DNA from: Thuidium tamariscinum
Lineage: Eukaryota > Streptophyta > Bryopsida > Hypnales > Thuidiaceae
Reading direction: 5' to 3'
DNA: 64,000 nucleotides
Assembly (NCBI GenBank): GCA_947034885.2
Contig: OX344754.2
Coordinates: forward strand, 17,440,501-17,504,500
Of this stretch, positions 49,907-62,121 are shown in pieces (positions within the stretch are counted from its first letter, which is position 1; every line of letters begins with the position of its first letter). A program made the translations under genes and the position numbers. The notes beneath the pieces are model-generated. The model saw only the letters and a program-made list of their open reading frames with translations. It searched no databases and was not told the origin of the DNA.

Positions 49907-50095
49907 CTCCCTCCATATCCCAAAATGATTTTCCTATTGTTTAAAAATGATCATTTTGGTTCTTGAAGATTTAGTGAATGAATAACAACAATTTCTTGAA
50001 ATCAACTTAGAAACAAGTGAGTGAAACAACATTATTTTTTAACCTTAACTCCAAACATTTAATCCAACCAAAAGATCATTTTGGGGCCGAGGGAG
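49907..50095. mobile_element. Stowaway-like MITE, CTCCCTC ends
   Basis: 189 bases. Left CTCCCTCCATATCCCAAAAT; right in reverse complement CTCCCTCGGCCCCAAAATGA. Lies in the last intron of the TOR1-like pseudogene. The target duplication is not clear. Confidence 0.65.
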
Positions 50096-50410
50096 TCTTT
50101 GCTAGATACTTTTAGTTCAAAAACTTAGATCGACTTCTCAAAACTACAAGCTTGCTTATGGGACTATTTTTTTTTCCATCCATGGGTTGGTTATAATTCA
50201 TGCAGGTTTCAGACTTGGTCTCAAGAAAAGGTCCCAAGGCGCTTGGACTAACACAAGAAACACTGAAGGATCTTGTTTTGGCTCTACAAAATGCAGCAAG
50301 CATGGATTACACAAAAAGCTTGATGGGTGCTATAATGACCGAATTGGCAGAGCAGCTTCGGAATGCTTGCTCAAGTGGAAAGAGCAATTGATGCAAAAAT
50401 GGCAAGTTAA

Positions 50411-51333
50411 CCCCTAAAGGATCATGGCCATTTTTTAGCCAAAAACCACTCAAAACTGCCATTTTTGCTCCATTCATCCATTAAATTAAAAAAAAGTAAA
50501 ATTTTTGAATCTGACCATAGGATCTTGTACTTTACTTATCTAAGATCATGTGGTGAAAATTTCATGAAGTTTGACTGCATAGATTAGAAGATATGAGTAT
50601 TCAAAGTTGGAAAACAAGGTTTTTTTAAACTTTGATATGCAACTTCATATGGCTTTGTCCTCCATTTGTGGAAATATTTTGCACTACAGACCTTGAATTT
50701 AAATTTTTTTCTATTGAAGGATTGAGCTGAGACCTTAGGAAAAAAAATACAAAAAAAGAAGACTTTTTTTTCATTCTTTAAAAAATTGTTAAATAGATGA
50801 AGGTCCAAGATTGAAAGAAAATTTAAATTGCAAATATCTTATAGATGGGATTGAAACACAATAATCCCAATGGTGAGATTGTTTTAGCAAACAAAACCAA
50901 CCTTGTCCAACAATTTTTTTGGAAAAATTGTGAAAATTGCATTCACAAATGAATCCTATAAGTTATTTTTTCAAGAAGATGCTTAGATTGCCCGAAAAAT
51001 AAGATTGTTCATAACTTCCACATCACTAATCCAAATGGAATGAATCAAAGCTTCACCCGTAGACAAAAATAAGATCTATAAGGAAAAAAAATTAATTTTT
51101 TAATTTTGAAGTTTTTGTAGATTTTTTTTTCTGCCAGGCTACATGAAAATTATGCTTAAAATGGCATAACTTTTGCTCCCGGTCACCAATTGAAAAAAAA
51201 ATTATATTTCCACAGAGCTAATCAGTTCTTCTATCTTATGTAAAAATTTCAAGAAAATTCATTAAAAATTGAAGTCACAAGTACCTGCCCGAAATCCCAA
51301 AGTCCCCCGAGGGGACTCTTGGTCCTTTAGGGG
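50411..51333 (+). mobile_element. piggyBac-like non-autonomous element, CCCCTAAAGGA ends, TTAA duplication
   Basis: 923 bases, flanked by TTAA on both sides (50407-50410, 51334-51337). Left CCCCTAAAGGATCATGG; right in reverse complement CCCCTAAAGGACCAAGAG. It begins 19 bases after the stop of the TOR1-like locus. TTAA plus CCC tips are piggyBac features, and a piggyBac transposase relic with CCCCT tips lies at 17751-22878. No transposase frame inside. Confidence 0.75.
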
Positions 51334-51337
51334 TTAA

Positions 51338-52780
51338 GGTAGAAGGCTCTTAAATGGAGTGGATTCTAAAATGGTGCTCTGTCTTAAATGTACAGTACAA
51401 TAGTACATGTTGCTTTTTCATAGCCTTCAACAGTGTACTGACAGTGTATATTGTAGCTAGGGCACCATTTTACAGCCCTATGCCCTTCAACTTCAAAATT
51501 TGATAACTCATTCAAAAAAGCTCACAAAAATATGAAATGACTTGGGTTAGATGTCAATTCTCTTTCAATTCATATACCATATGTGAAGGTCAATTCAACA
51601 GAAATTAAATCATTTGGGGGGTGACATGTGTCATCTTGTGATTGATTTGAAGTGATGTGGACCTTTGAGAATCTGATGAGGAAATTTAATTTTGGCTATC
51701 ATCTACCAAATCAGACCTTCATATTTAGTGACACTAAAATCATTTGAAAAAAAGTCCACATTTAGTGAGGTTAATGCACCCTTTGAGAACCTATCTTCAA
51801 TTCCCAATTGCATCCATGTCTACATCAATCTAAGATATGAGGGGTTGAAATGCAAGATTGAACTTGTATAGTGTTGTTTTCATTTTGGAGAAGTAGTCAA
51901 TTTTTTTTTCCAATATTGACTCATGTGATATTTGGGTGATACTTGGTGGTATTTATATCAAAACTAGGTGATACCTAGGTAAAATTTGGCTATTGGTTTC
52001 AAAATACAACAATGATCTAGCTATTTTGATTCCCCTCAAATGAAAATTTCTTTTACAAAAATAGCCAATATCTTTTGGTTGTAGCAAATTGGAAAAAGTT
52101 ATTTAGAAAAAAACAAACAAAAAAACAATAATAGAAACCCCACATGTAAATAGGGATACATTTGGTAAGAAGTTCATCATTCATTCAATTAAGGTATACA
52201 ATTGAAAATTATCCATTTTTTAATAGGCAAAAAGCTTGTATGGTTGACCATTGAAAGAACACAAAACATCCTTGCCATCTTTTGACGGCTAAAAGATAAC
52301 TAAAGAGGTTGGAAATCAATCATGGATTTATTCAACTTCAAAAGTTGTATGAGAATTCATTACACTTTCAAATGTATTGTACATCCAATTTCAATGCCCT
52401 CTTAAGCTTTGGCTAAATATAAAAAAGAAAGTGATACTTATTACATTAGATGTATTCCATAATTGCACATCCAAATGATTGTTTGGTAAGGTAGGAAGTC
52501 CATTAAGTACCTATTTAAGAGCTAAAAATAATTTTGAGAGGTTAGATTTCTTAAAATATTTTTCAATAAATTCTCTTTAATAGACAAATGGAATTGGTAT
52601 CTAATACAAGTCATTTTATATATTTCTGGAGCTTTATAAAATTATTTACAAAATTTTGAAGTTAAAACACAATGATTGGTGTACATAAGGGATCACCTCT
52701 TGAAATTTACAATACATCATTGGTAGATTGAAGAAAGAAAAATTTCTTCTCTATTAGTGGTCACATTTAGAGCAAGGGAA
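51338..52780. other. repeat-derived intergenic stretch
   Basis: No gene seen. 51338-51600 resembles 57890-58600 (shared: CTyTAAATGGAG, AATGTACA, GTACATGTTGCTTTTTCAT, CTTCAAAATTTsATAACT), so the duplicated unit extends beyond the right TTAA. An inverted pair AAAATGGTGC / GCACCATTTT brackets 51371-51473. Confidence 0.5.
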
Positions 52781-52789
52781 TAGAGTAGC

Positions 52790-53310
52790 AAATATGAATT
52801 CAAAATTTCCAAAGTCTATCATGTGTTGCAAGTACAAAACTCCATAATTTTCTCTAAAGATGAACTCATGAGGAGAAGAAGAGTGCAATTGATCCAAGTC
52901 CTTGTAAAAAATTGCATCCTATTTTGTGCACTTCTCAAGAATTTCTCCATTGTTTTCCCTAGATGTGAACTATAGGGCAATGAAGGGGTCACTTTGTGCA
53001 CGTTTTTCTCAATTTCTTCACCTCCCCTACCAAAATTAGGACCTCTAATTGTAAACATGAATTCAAAATTTTCAAATTTTATCACGTGTTGTAGATTAAA
53101 AAACTCTAGTATTTTTTCCAAACTATGAGGCAATGAGGGGTCACTTTGTGCACATTTTCACAAAATTCTACAACACTCCTACCTAAATTAGAGTGTGTGA
53201 TTGCAAATATGAATTTCAAATTTCAAATTTTTATCATATGATTATTACAAATAAAAACAAACAAACTCTAGTGCTCTCTCCAATGATGAACTACAAGGCA
53301 ATGAGTAGGT
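52790..53310 (+). repeat. degenerate tandem repeat, unit about 150-260 bases
   Basis: Units share ATGAATTyAAAATTTyCAA followed by TTTTATCAyrTGTT, AAACTCTAGT, and GGCAATGArGGGTCACTTTG. They begin near 52795, 53056 and 53208. Indels make the period irregular. The 104-codon minus frame here is produced by the repeat and is not called a gene. Confidence 0.6.
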
Positions 53311-56300
53311 TATTTCACCCTATGGCCCTTTTAGAGCACCCTTACTTATCTTATGTTATTTAACCCTTAAAAAATTTCATTGACCATAATATGGTCAATC
53401 CATTTTTAGAATTGCTATTTCTAAAGTTAGGAATGTGAAAAGTCACTTATTTTTAGACTCATTCTTAAAAAAATAAATTTAGCTCTAAAGTGGTGTATTT
53501 GGATTTAGAAGAAGATTGACTATTGAGTTTATAAAACATTTCAAAACATGGTGTTCTATAGGTGAAGAGTCAAAGAGTCATTGGATAGGGAACTCTTGCC
53601 AATGATGTGGAGGCATTTGATCTCTTCTTAGTTTGTATTTAGTGACCACAACTAGTATATACATCTTACACTTGGAATTGAGCCATTTTTCAAAGTTTTA
53701 TTTCCTATTGTGTGTCTTTTCTTGTGTTCTTTCACTCTACTATGTTTGATCTTTAATTTTGGCTCCAAATTAGTGACAAATATTTTATATTATCTCAATT
53801 TTTTTGGAAATTCAACAATGAAGTGGTGACTATTCTGAGACCATTTTCCCACACATTTTTGGTCTTGAAAATAGAAGACTTCTTTCCATGCATGCAAAAC
53901 TTAGTTACCTTGAGAATGAGCATAGGATGCCAACTTTCTAAAATGTTGTGTTTCCAATAGAGCTAGTCAAAGTATAATTTTAGTTACACCAAAACATAGA
54001 TTTCATTCAAGAAACCTTCACTTTTATGTTATAATCTTGCAATTTATGAGTTGGATTGTAACCAAAATTTGTAAAGATAATAAAGACTTAGCTTTCCACA
54101 AGATTCTAGTGTTAATTTTGCCTAAAAATGACTCATTGCCCTTTGAGCTTTAACTCTTCATAACCAAGTTTATAATTTGCAAAATTGGGATCCAAAACAC
54201 CTTGAAGTCACTGAAAATTTTAAGGGTAAACAACTGTTACACTAATACTAATCCCTCTAACGTCCTCGAAAAATAATTCACAAAAAAGCCATAATTAAGA
54301 CGTGTCTAGTAATCAAATCAACTGTACTTTTGATCCAATTGTTAGCTCCCATGTTAGTTTCAAACAAAACTGAAACTTTGTATCTTTTTGACTTCCAAAC
54401 ACCTCATTTATACAAAATAGTGAAATTAAATTGCCTTAACAATTAGTTGCATTACATAAAAAATGTTGCCAAGCAAGTTATCAAAGTCAACAAATGTTTG
54501 TAAAAATATTTCCATTTATACATGCAGGTCACATGATCATAAGAACCAATTACAACTATATCTAATTCATTCTAAAAGTAATGCATTCTAATATAATAAC
54601 TATAAATAATTATATAGTGTTAAATGTTGAGAAATTAGTGAAGAGCAATCTAATTTGACTATTTTGTGTAGGTAACAAGCAATCTTCATTGTCTTCAACA
54701 GTCTTTAGCAATACTGAGTCTTCACCTAGGTTGTAATAATACTTGTTGTGCATTGCATAAATTGGCTTCTACAAGCATTTGGTCTTATTGCTTGAAACTA
54801 AAGAGCCAAGGATGAACCAAAAATCTTGTAAGTGATTTTCTCTAGAAAAACAGCTAAGGTAAAGCCACCTATTTCTAATCAACACCCTATAACCAACCAA
54901 TAGATTGACTCATTTTCAAAGCTAGAATATTTTGTTTTCTTTGTGTAAGCTTTGATGACTCTCCAAGTTCTCCATTTTGGGATGCCAATAAATTGGCCAT
55001 GGTCTTAGTCCTCAAATCCCACAATACGGTTTTATAAATTTCACTCTCCAAATAAATTTTATTGAGTAGATTTGTGGAAACAGTAGAAAAAGTGGTAACC
55101 CCTCAATCAAACAAAGCTTTCTAATTGGGCTTCATAATTCCGGCTAATGAATTACTTTAATTCCAAACCAATACCAATGTACACATTGGAGGGGCTTCAT
55201 ACTATAGCCAAAGGTCAAAAGTTTGTTGATTTTCACCAATCAAATTTCAAAAAACCACAAGTTTGGCCTTTCAACCTTGTACACTAGAGGCACAATTCAA
55301 AGTCTCTCACCTTCAAAACTACCTATGTGACAACCCAATGCCTACATGCCAATGGATTCTCCAAATGAGTTTGGATGGCCAAAAATGGAGATCCAAACTA
55401 TATTTGAAGATTTGGCAAATTTTTGTCATTTATTTTATTTTATTTTATTGCAACATTTGAGTCCTATCATTTGTTGTTTCTTCTTTGGGCTTTACAACTA
55501 GATTTTCTTACCTCTCAATAGAAGGAATCAAAAGGAAAATACAAAAATTTGGCCAAAAATGAAACAGAGTGCCTAAAAGATTCTTGTGAGACTTCAATTG
55601 TTATTTGCTTTTTCAAAAGCCAATTGATTGTTGTTTTGTATTTTTCTTGAAATTCAGTCATTTTGATATTATTGTCAAAAGTAGTCAATTGGCTTAATGC
55701 ATTTAGAGGAGGATTTTGTAATGCAATGTCTAAGTAGTAAGTCAATGTGCACTATTGTGTCACAATGAGTTCAAAAACTAAAAAAAAATTAATTTTAATT
55801 ATTTTGTGCCCCCTCCCATCTCATCAATTTGATTTAAGTATTAAATTTTAAAATTTTTGAATCTGCCCCTCCCTCACCCCCTCTTATAATTCTGAGAGGG
55901 TGGGCATTCTTACAATGCATATGGGATAATTCTCATATCTCATACACTTACTTGTATTTCATATCTGTACTCAATATTCATATCTGTATTCGTATTTGTA
56001 TCCCATATCTACATTCAGTATTCATACCTATATCTATACCACATATCCGTATTCCGTATCTCATACTTGTACTCGTATTTAGTAGGTGTATCAATGGCTG
56101 TTGATTTTCCTTCGGGGTAGGTGGGATTTTTAAATTTCAAATCTAATGGTTCATCATTTTTCGATGAGGTAGGGGGACCATGGAAATTGAAAACCAGGCC
56201 TACTGCCTCTTTTTGTCACATTGTTGTATGTAGTGTTTAAAAGTGAATTGGGAGAGTCAAGGTTTTACAATATGTATCTTGATTTGTGAGGGTGTTGATG

Positions 56301-56960
56301 GTGCATTGGATTGTAGTGGAATGGGATGCTTGAGAAATTTCAATAAGAAATTAGTATTGAAGTGTGTTTGAAATTTTGAATGTTGAAATTTTATAATAGC
56401 CATATAATTATTATTGTTTAGTTGTCTTCATTGTTTATGTTGCTAATGCTTTCTAATTCATTTGTTTTTGTAATTCTTAAGGCTTTTCACTTCATTTGTA
56501 GAAAACTTTAGGAACCAAAAGGGGACAAAGAATCTAAAAAGAAGTGATTATTGCATGTATACAATCCATTTGACTATGTAACTTTGGAGTTGGTCCTTTG
56601 TAATACAATTAGGTTATATAATGAAATAAGATCACCCTATTTTGAACATATTTCGAAAACCAAGCCCTAGATAACCTAGAAGAAATATAGATGCTTGCAA
56701 CATTTTCTTCAAAGTGAGAACATTAAGAGTTGTTAGTACATTGTCACACCTTCTTTGAGAATGAACCTTCTATAGAGAATGAGGATATATGGTGTAAAAA
56801 GAAAAGACAATAGGAGCCCTTTTGCATAAAGAAAGTGTGACATTGCTTTTGAGAAAGGAAAATGGAGGAAATGAACATACTAAAGAAGGAAGAAATTTCT
56901 TCATGCTTGTTCGTCATCTCAAGAGGAGAAGAAAAATCTCAATTAAAACCTTTAAAAAAA
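53311..56960. other. AT-rich intergenic stretch with a degenerate minisatellite
   Basis: No gene seen. At 55935-56085 the sequence is made of variants of CATATCTGTATTCGTATT. Short open frames elsewhere lack domains. Confidence 0.6.
55935..56085 (+). repeat. degenerate minisatellite of CATATCTrTAyTCrTATT type
   Basis: Roughly ten imperfect 12-18 base units with CATATCT, GTATTC and CTCATACTTGTACTCG variants. Confidence 0.7.
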
Positions 56961-56965
56961 ACTGA

Positions 56966-57885
56966 CCCTAAAGGACCAAGGCCTTTTTCTTGTCAAAAGA
57001 CAATCAAAACTATCATTTTTATTGCAAAAAGTACAACAAATTGGAAATTATTGTTTATGGATATCTAATCATAGTATCTTACACTTAATTGTCATTAAAA
57101 TGTATAGAATTAATTTCAAAAAATTTTAAATTTTTGATTTGTACAAATTGCAAGACATTTGCATTTAAAGTGAAAAAATAAGTTTTTTTGCACATTACAA
57201 GACTAGATTCCTTGACTTTAAATCTTTAAATCTTTAAATTTTTTGCACTATAGAGTTTTGAGCTTTTTACCTTTATAATGGAAAATTCAATTGAGAGTCT
57301 AGAAGAAAAAATTGATTTACAAAAAACTAAAATTTCTTTTAAGAAAAAATTAAATAGAAATAGATATGAGATAGAATTTTTTTTATTATTAATATCTTTA
57401 AGATCAAATTAAAATGCACTAATTCCAATGGAGAGATTGTTCTAGCAAACAAACAAAATTATATCGAACCTTTATTTTTAATTGTATAAATATTGCATTT
57501 AGAAATGAATCTTAGAAGTTATTTTTTTCAAAAAGATGTTTAGATTGCCCAAAAAACAAGATTGTCTATAATTTTCACATAACTTATTCAAATAATATGA
57601 ATCAAAGCCATGTAGACAAAAATAGAATCCATGAATAAAAAAGAATATTTAAAAAAAAATTAAAAACTAAAGAAAAAGCGGTTGCTCGGTCTCTCTTATT
57701 TTGAGCTTATTTGAACATAATTTTTGTTCTTCAGGCAACAATTTGGTGAAAAATTATATCCCCATAAAGCTCTTCATTTTTTCTATCTTTCCAAAAAAAT
57801 TCAAAAAATCATGACATAAATTGAGATTGTAGATACATGCCCCAAATCCCATTTGTTTGCCAAACAAACAATTGTCCCTTAGGGA
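56966..57885 (+). mobile_element. second copy of the CCCTAAAGG/TTAA element
   Basis: Left CCCTAAAGGACCAAGGCC; right in reverse complement ATCCCTAAGGGACAA followed outside by TTAA (57886-57889). The left tetramer is CTGA, a decayed TTAA. At 920 bases it is nearly the length of the copy at 50411, and the interiors align (GATGGGATTG-like, CAATGGrGAGATTGTTyTAGCAA, AAGATGyTTAGATTGCCC). Confidence 0.68.
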
Positions 57886-58700
57886 TTAACAATGGATAAT
57901 GGACCTTCTAAATGGAGAAAAGGTGTGACAACCCCTGTTGAAAATAGAACATGGTTTTAGAAAATCTAAAAAATCAACTTTGACCCCTTATAACTTTTTT
58001 TATATTACAATTAAATATCATTCTTTGACTTTTCAAACTTTATTGCAAAATTGTCTTTTATGTGATTAAAATATAAGAGCTTTTGACACTCAATAATGTT
58101 TGCCAAAGAAATTTGCTCAATTTCAAGGTTAACCTACCTTAGATGTAATATCGTTACAAACACCTTGGTAAACCAAATCAAACAAAGACATTGTATAAAT
58201 CATTGTTTACACCTTCCAATCAAAAGTCATTACTAAGCTATTCTACAAGTACCTTACTTTACATAATCTTTTCATTCTTCTTGAAACAAGCGTGTTGAAG
58301 AACACACTGCAAGAATTTTTGACACAGAGAGGGGCTTCTTTCACACCAAGAAAACCACTTGTAAAGAAAGAAGCTCTAAAACCAGTCAAGGTTTGAAACC
58401 ACCCATGTTCTCAAATGTACATAGTTTGTACATGTTGCTTTTTCATCAATATAGGAATGTACAAATATTATACATTTGAAGGGATGGACAATTTTAGAGC
58501 CTCATGCTATTTCAACTTCAAAATTTCATAACTAATTCCTTAAAGCTCCTTAAAAATATGAAACAACTTCCATTAGATGCCAATTCCACTTGTTTTTCAA
58601 AGAAAATTTACTGAAAAATAATTTAAGAAGTTTCAACTCTTAGATAGGTGCTTTATGGACCTCCTCCCTTAATCTTCTCATTTTCAGAAATTAGGACTCC
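57886..58700. other. repeat-derived intergenic stretch
   Basis: No gene seen. Part of it resembles 51338-51600. Confidence 0.5.
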
Positions 58701-60163
58701 CTCAAAGTCCTTCAAGGGATAGAAAGGGGTCAAAGATTCACCATACTTTTTGAATTCCTACTCCCCCTGAATCCTGTAAATGAATCCAGAAAAAGAACAC
58801 GTTCGTTCACGACCGCCGTGGATGAACAGAATTCATCCGTTCGCAACTCCGGACCAAAAAGTCCACAGCATGAGACGAAATGAACCCGACTGTAGAAATT
58901 CTCATCCACTGGCACAAACGTCAACTCCCGCTGCATCCCAAAATGTACCCTCCAAGTACACTCACCGCACACTGTCATCCCTCATCCGACCAAACTCATT
59001 TTCATCCAATACCAACTCATATTCATCCATCCATTCCAGGTGAAATCCACCCCAGAAGCCTTCTTTAAAGCAAAAGTCAAGCCTTACCGTCCATTCCACC
59101 GCAGAACCCGATGCCTTTAAAGCAAAAGCCAGAGCCTCCAGGCAGAATCCGCTCCCGTTAAAGCGAAAGCCAAAACCGCCACGCAGAATCCACTTCCTTT
59201 AAAGCAAAAGCCAAACTCTACCACCTGTTTATCCCGAAGAATGGGCCTCCCTCTTCGTTGCAGCTGCAACGTCCCCGCGTTGCGCCCGCGCGATGTGATG
59301 GCCATGTTGCTCTTCTCCCCTCGCGATCGAGCTTCCTATCTTCTTCCTCATTCTCCGAGTTTTCCATCGAGCTCTGATGCTCGTTTTCTCGCATCCTAAC
59401 GGCTCTGCATTCAAGGATTTTCTCGACAAGTTGGGGTACTGTACTGTACTTGCGCGTCGCTCTTTCTCCTTTTCTTTAATCTCCTGCAACTGCTCTTTTA
59501 CCTTCGTCTCCAACGAAGAGCTGTTGTTTTCCGACAAAACGCGTGATGGGAGTCGCTAGGGAAGGAGTTGGTGGCGTACATTTAGGGTTTCAGGTGTTGG
59601 CTGTTGGCAGGGAAGGAAGAGATGTTATTGGCCAAGTGCGTTGAGCTTGCTTTGGGAGTGAGTGTACGTGTGAGAGTAGGATTTTGAGTTCTGGTGAGTC
59701 AGGATGTTCGGGTTTTGTGGATTTGATTGATCGAGGTCTTGTGGTTATCGGTGGTGCGGGTAGGAAGTGATGTAGCTTGGTGTTGAAATGAGTGTGAGAG
59801 AGAGTAACAATTTTGCTATTTTTGTGGTTTGATTAATCGAGGTTTTGGTGGTTGCAGGTCGAGGGTTTGGTTTTTGATCGGAGGTGTAGGAGTGGAGTAT
59901 CGACGGTGGTGTGATCTCAGGATTTGAATTTTGGTGAAGTGATGAGTTCGTTCTTCGGCTGAGCTGTCGGTATGGGTTGGTATGACGTTAGTTTAGAAGA
60001 AGGAGGTGGATTAGTAAGCAAAGCGGCGAGGGTTGGGGTTACACGGTTGTGGCAGTGATTAGTTTTTAGTTTTTCTTTGAGGAATTTGACAGACTACCCT
60101 TGAGATTTGGTTGTCGGTGGGGTGAATTTTGATGATCAGTTGTTGGTTAGGGTTCCTTGCACG
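58700..60163 (+). promoter_or_regulatory. promoter and leader of the phytolongin gene
   Basis: G+C rises after about 58780. A TTTAAAGCrAAAGCCA tandem array lies at 59055-59215, followed by a pyrimidine-rich CTTCTCC/CTTCCT region near 59300-59350 that fits a transcription start. TTTAGGGTTT, a reverse telo-box, is at 59580-59589. The leader of 0.6-0.8 kb may hold an intron (GT-rich and AG sites are present). Open frames on both strands here do not resemble known proteins. Confidence 0.45.
59055..59215 (+). repeat. four-unit tandem repeat with TTAAAGCrAAAG core
   Basis: Units carry CrGAAbCC....TTTAAAGCAAAAGCCA at about 59063, 59116, 59157 and 59197, with spacing near 53, 41 and 40 bases. Each contains AAAG, the core recognised by Dof factors, but a function is inference. 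Confidence 0.75.
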
Positions 60164-62121
60164 ATGGGTTCGGTGACGAATCTTGTATACTATGCATCGG
60201 TGGCGAGGGGGAGCACCGTGTTAGCTGACTATAAGAAGTCGAAGGAAGATCTCGCAGACATAGCAGTAGCGGAATGCCTGGAGAAGGTTCCTCCGTTTCA
60301 CAACAAGTTTACGTACACTATCAAGCAGCGCATGTTCATCTTCCTCATGGACGGCCCTCTTACGTACTGCGCAATAGTGGACGAGGCGTTAGGGAAGCTG
60401 AAAGGGACGCAATTCCTGGAGCTTGTGAGGGATGAGTTCAAACTCTTGCTTCGGTCTCGCGGCTTGGATGCTTCTCGACTGGAACGGAATGCGTTGAATT
60501 CCGATTTTGCAGGTAACGTGAAATTCGGATAACCCAAACTGCATGAACTAACAACGGTCAAATAATTTTTTTTTAAATCATTAAAAAAAACTCTATAGAA
60601 ACTCCTGCAGAATATCGACGCTATTGATTCATGTAGAGAGCATTCTTTCTTCTTTCCATTAATATATGACGCTATCTTCTTTACAGCTTCTTCAATGAAT
60701 ATCAATTGGATGATTTGAAGTTTTGAAAACATTTGCCATCCACCTAAAACATTTAGGGATTCAATGTGCCTACAGCCTTGTGCATTTTTTCTGCCTTATT
60801 ATCTCATTTCACCGATACAACTTTCGACGTTTCATTGATTTTGGTTCTATCATGGCAATTAATCCTATACAGTCGTACTCCCTCTTTGCCAATATGTTTG
60901 ATGATAATCTAATTGCAAATATTGCGCGGCAAGAATTCACGTTCAATGTGTTTTTGTCAAATGCCATGTGCACTTTAAAACAAATTCGGTTTTCAGGTGT
61001 GTTTAAACATCTGGTGAAGCCACTTTTTGGCGTGCCACAAAAAGAGGTCGATTTGGACAATGAGCATCAGTTGGACTCGAAAGATGACACTGCTTTGAGT
61101 CCACCACGGGAGCATCAAGCGGCGCCGCTGACTGGAAATGGTAGTCATCCTAAGGTTGATAAGAAGTCGACCAAACATCAGGTGCATGTGATGTTTCAGC
61201 CTCAAATGCATTCTCTCCACTTTTCTTTACTTTTCCTTCTGCGGTACTGTTAAGCTCATGCATTTCTTAACTTTGAGGATGTTGTTTTCACTGAGATCAA
61301 GGATTATCTTTTGCGTCTCCTTTAGCATTTTATCCAATTTGTAGGAGTGTGCTTTCATTGGGAAATCACGATAGAGCTGTGAAGAGCCACTTTTGTTCAT
61401 GATTCTTTTCCACTCTAGTTCTAATCGTTCAGTCTAAGATATCTGCAGTACTGCAGATGGAGGTTGAGGTCATGTCTTGTTACTGACCTCTGAAGATGTT
61501 ATTGTCACTAAGGTAGAATGTAGTGTGTGTCACTTAAGCATTTTAACCAACACCGTATGTATGAGTGTGCTCCATGGGGAGATCGTTAGAAGTCTCTTAA
61601 GGGACTACTTTAGGTCCAAGAATGGAACTCTCTTGAGGTCTAATTTTTATGAATCTCTCATGCAGTCAGTCAATATAGGTTTACAATAGACCGTAGTAGA
61701 CAACTCCATTTTCATGCAGAGTTCAGTGGCCATAGTCATTTGGCCAAGTCATACTTCACTTGGTAATTGGAGGCCAACCGAGTGTATTGGAAGAATTGAT
61801 TTGCTGACCTCTGGGGAGGGGATCAGGTCCCTAACAGTTTTTAGTATCCCCTACGTTAGTGCTAATGACTCTCGGGTATGGTGTAACCAGGTGATTCAGG
61901 TGAAGGAAATCATGATGACAAATAATGGGAAGGCTCTTCAAGGTGGAACCTCATCCAACCTGGATGGCTGCGGCTCTCGGAAGATGAAGGGGCGGCAAGT
62001 GGCGTCCCGCATGTGGTGGCGCAATGTGAAGCTTGTGCTGATTTTGGACCTCGTCGTGTGTTGCATTCTTTTTGCGATCTGGTTGGGCATCTGCAAGGGA
62101 TTCAAGTGTGTAAAAAGTTAG
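60164..62121 (+). CDS. PHYL: phytolongin (longin-domain, tail-anchored R-SNARE-like protein)
   Basis: Three exons, 60164-60512, 60997-61181 and 61891-62121, encode 254 residues; acceptor 61899 instead of 61890 would give 251, also in frame. Residues about 4-116 form the longin domain (NLVYYASVARGSTVLADY, CLEKVPPFHNKFTYTI, CAIVDEAL, FLELVRDEFKLLLRSRGL). The middle is hydrophilic and replaces the SNARE coiled coil, as is typical of phytolongins. A single C-terminal membrane anchor (LVLILDLVVCCILFAIWLGI) is followed by CKGFKCVKS, giving cytosolic topology. Known family members sit on secretory and endosomal membranes; the role is probably in membrane traffic. The ATG at 60164 gives the conserved MGS start. 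No lesion seen. Confidence 0.92.

Larger units (their letters stand above)
43237..50391 (+). pseudogene. TORTIFOLIA1/SPIRAL2-like microtubule-associated protein, decayed
   Basis: The parts of a TOR1/SPR2 protein occur in the right order. 43237-43872 encodes N-terminal HEAT repeats (HDCIHLVGTLAAIHGNL, RRLKDPDSIIRKACVETIG). 44449-44640 encodes WAMRKAATDIY and ENIRFDK. 44996-45071 encodes VKHVQDSVCEAFQLWKS, and 45275 onward the linker with FFRKLDSTKDSIDWQV. About 46145-46386 encodes the coiled coil ending QQLSIMEMLQ. 48200-48723 encodes RSVWHASKAEA and KDELLLVRLMGYTGPVWEQL, and 50206-50391 the C terminus. Lesions: an in-frame TAG at 43738-43740, a frameshift and stops near 44573-44600, a frameshift in the A-run near 45462-45470, and frameshifts around 48210 and 48345. 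Introns hold at least four small elements. Intact family members bind microtubules and control helical growth. The last two exons are undamaged, so a short product cannot be excluded, but a full-length one can. Confidence 0.85.

Noticed and set aside
52819..53133. Minus-strand ORF of 104 codons
   Set aside because: Internally repeated because it covers a degenerate tandem repeat.
59229..59537. Minus-strand ORF of 102 codons, charged
   Set aside because: Opposite the likely phytolongin leader; no family resemblance, and composition follows the pyrimidine-rich leader.
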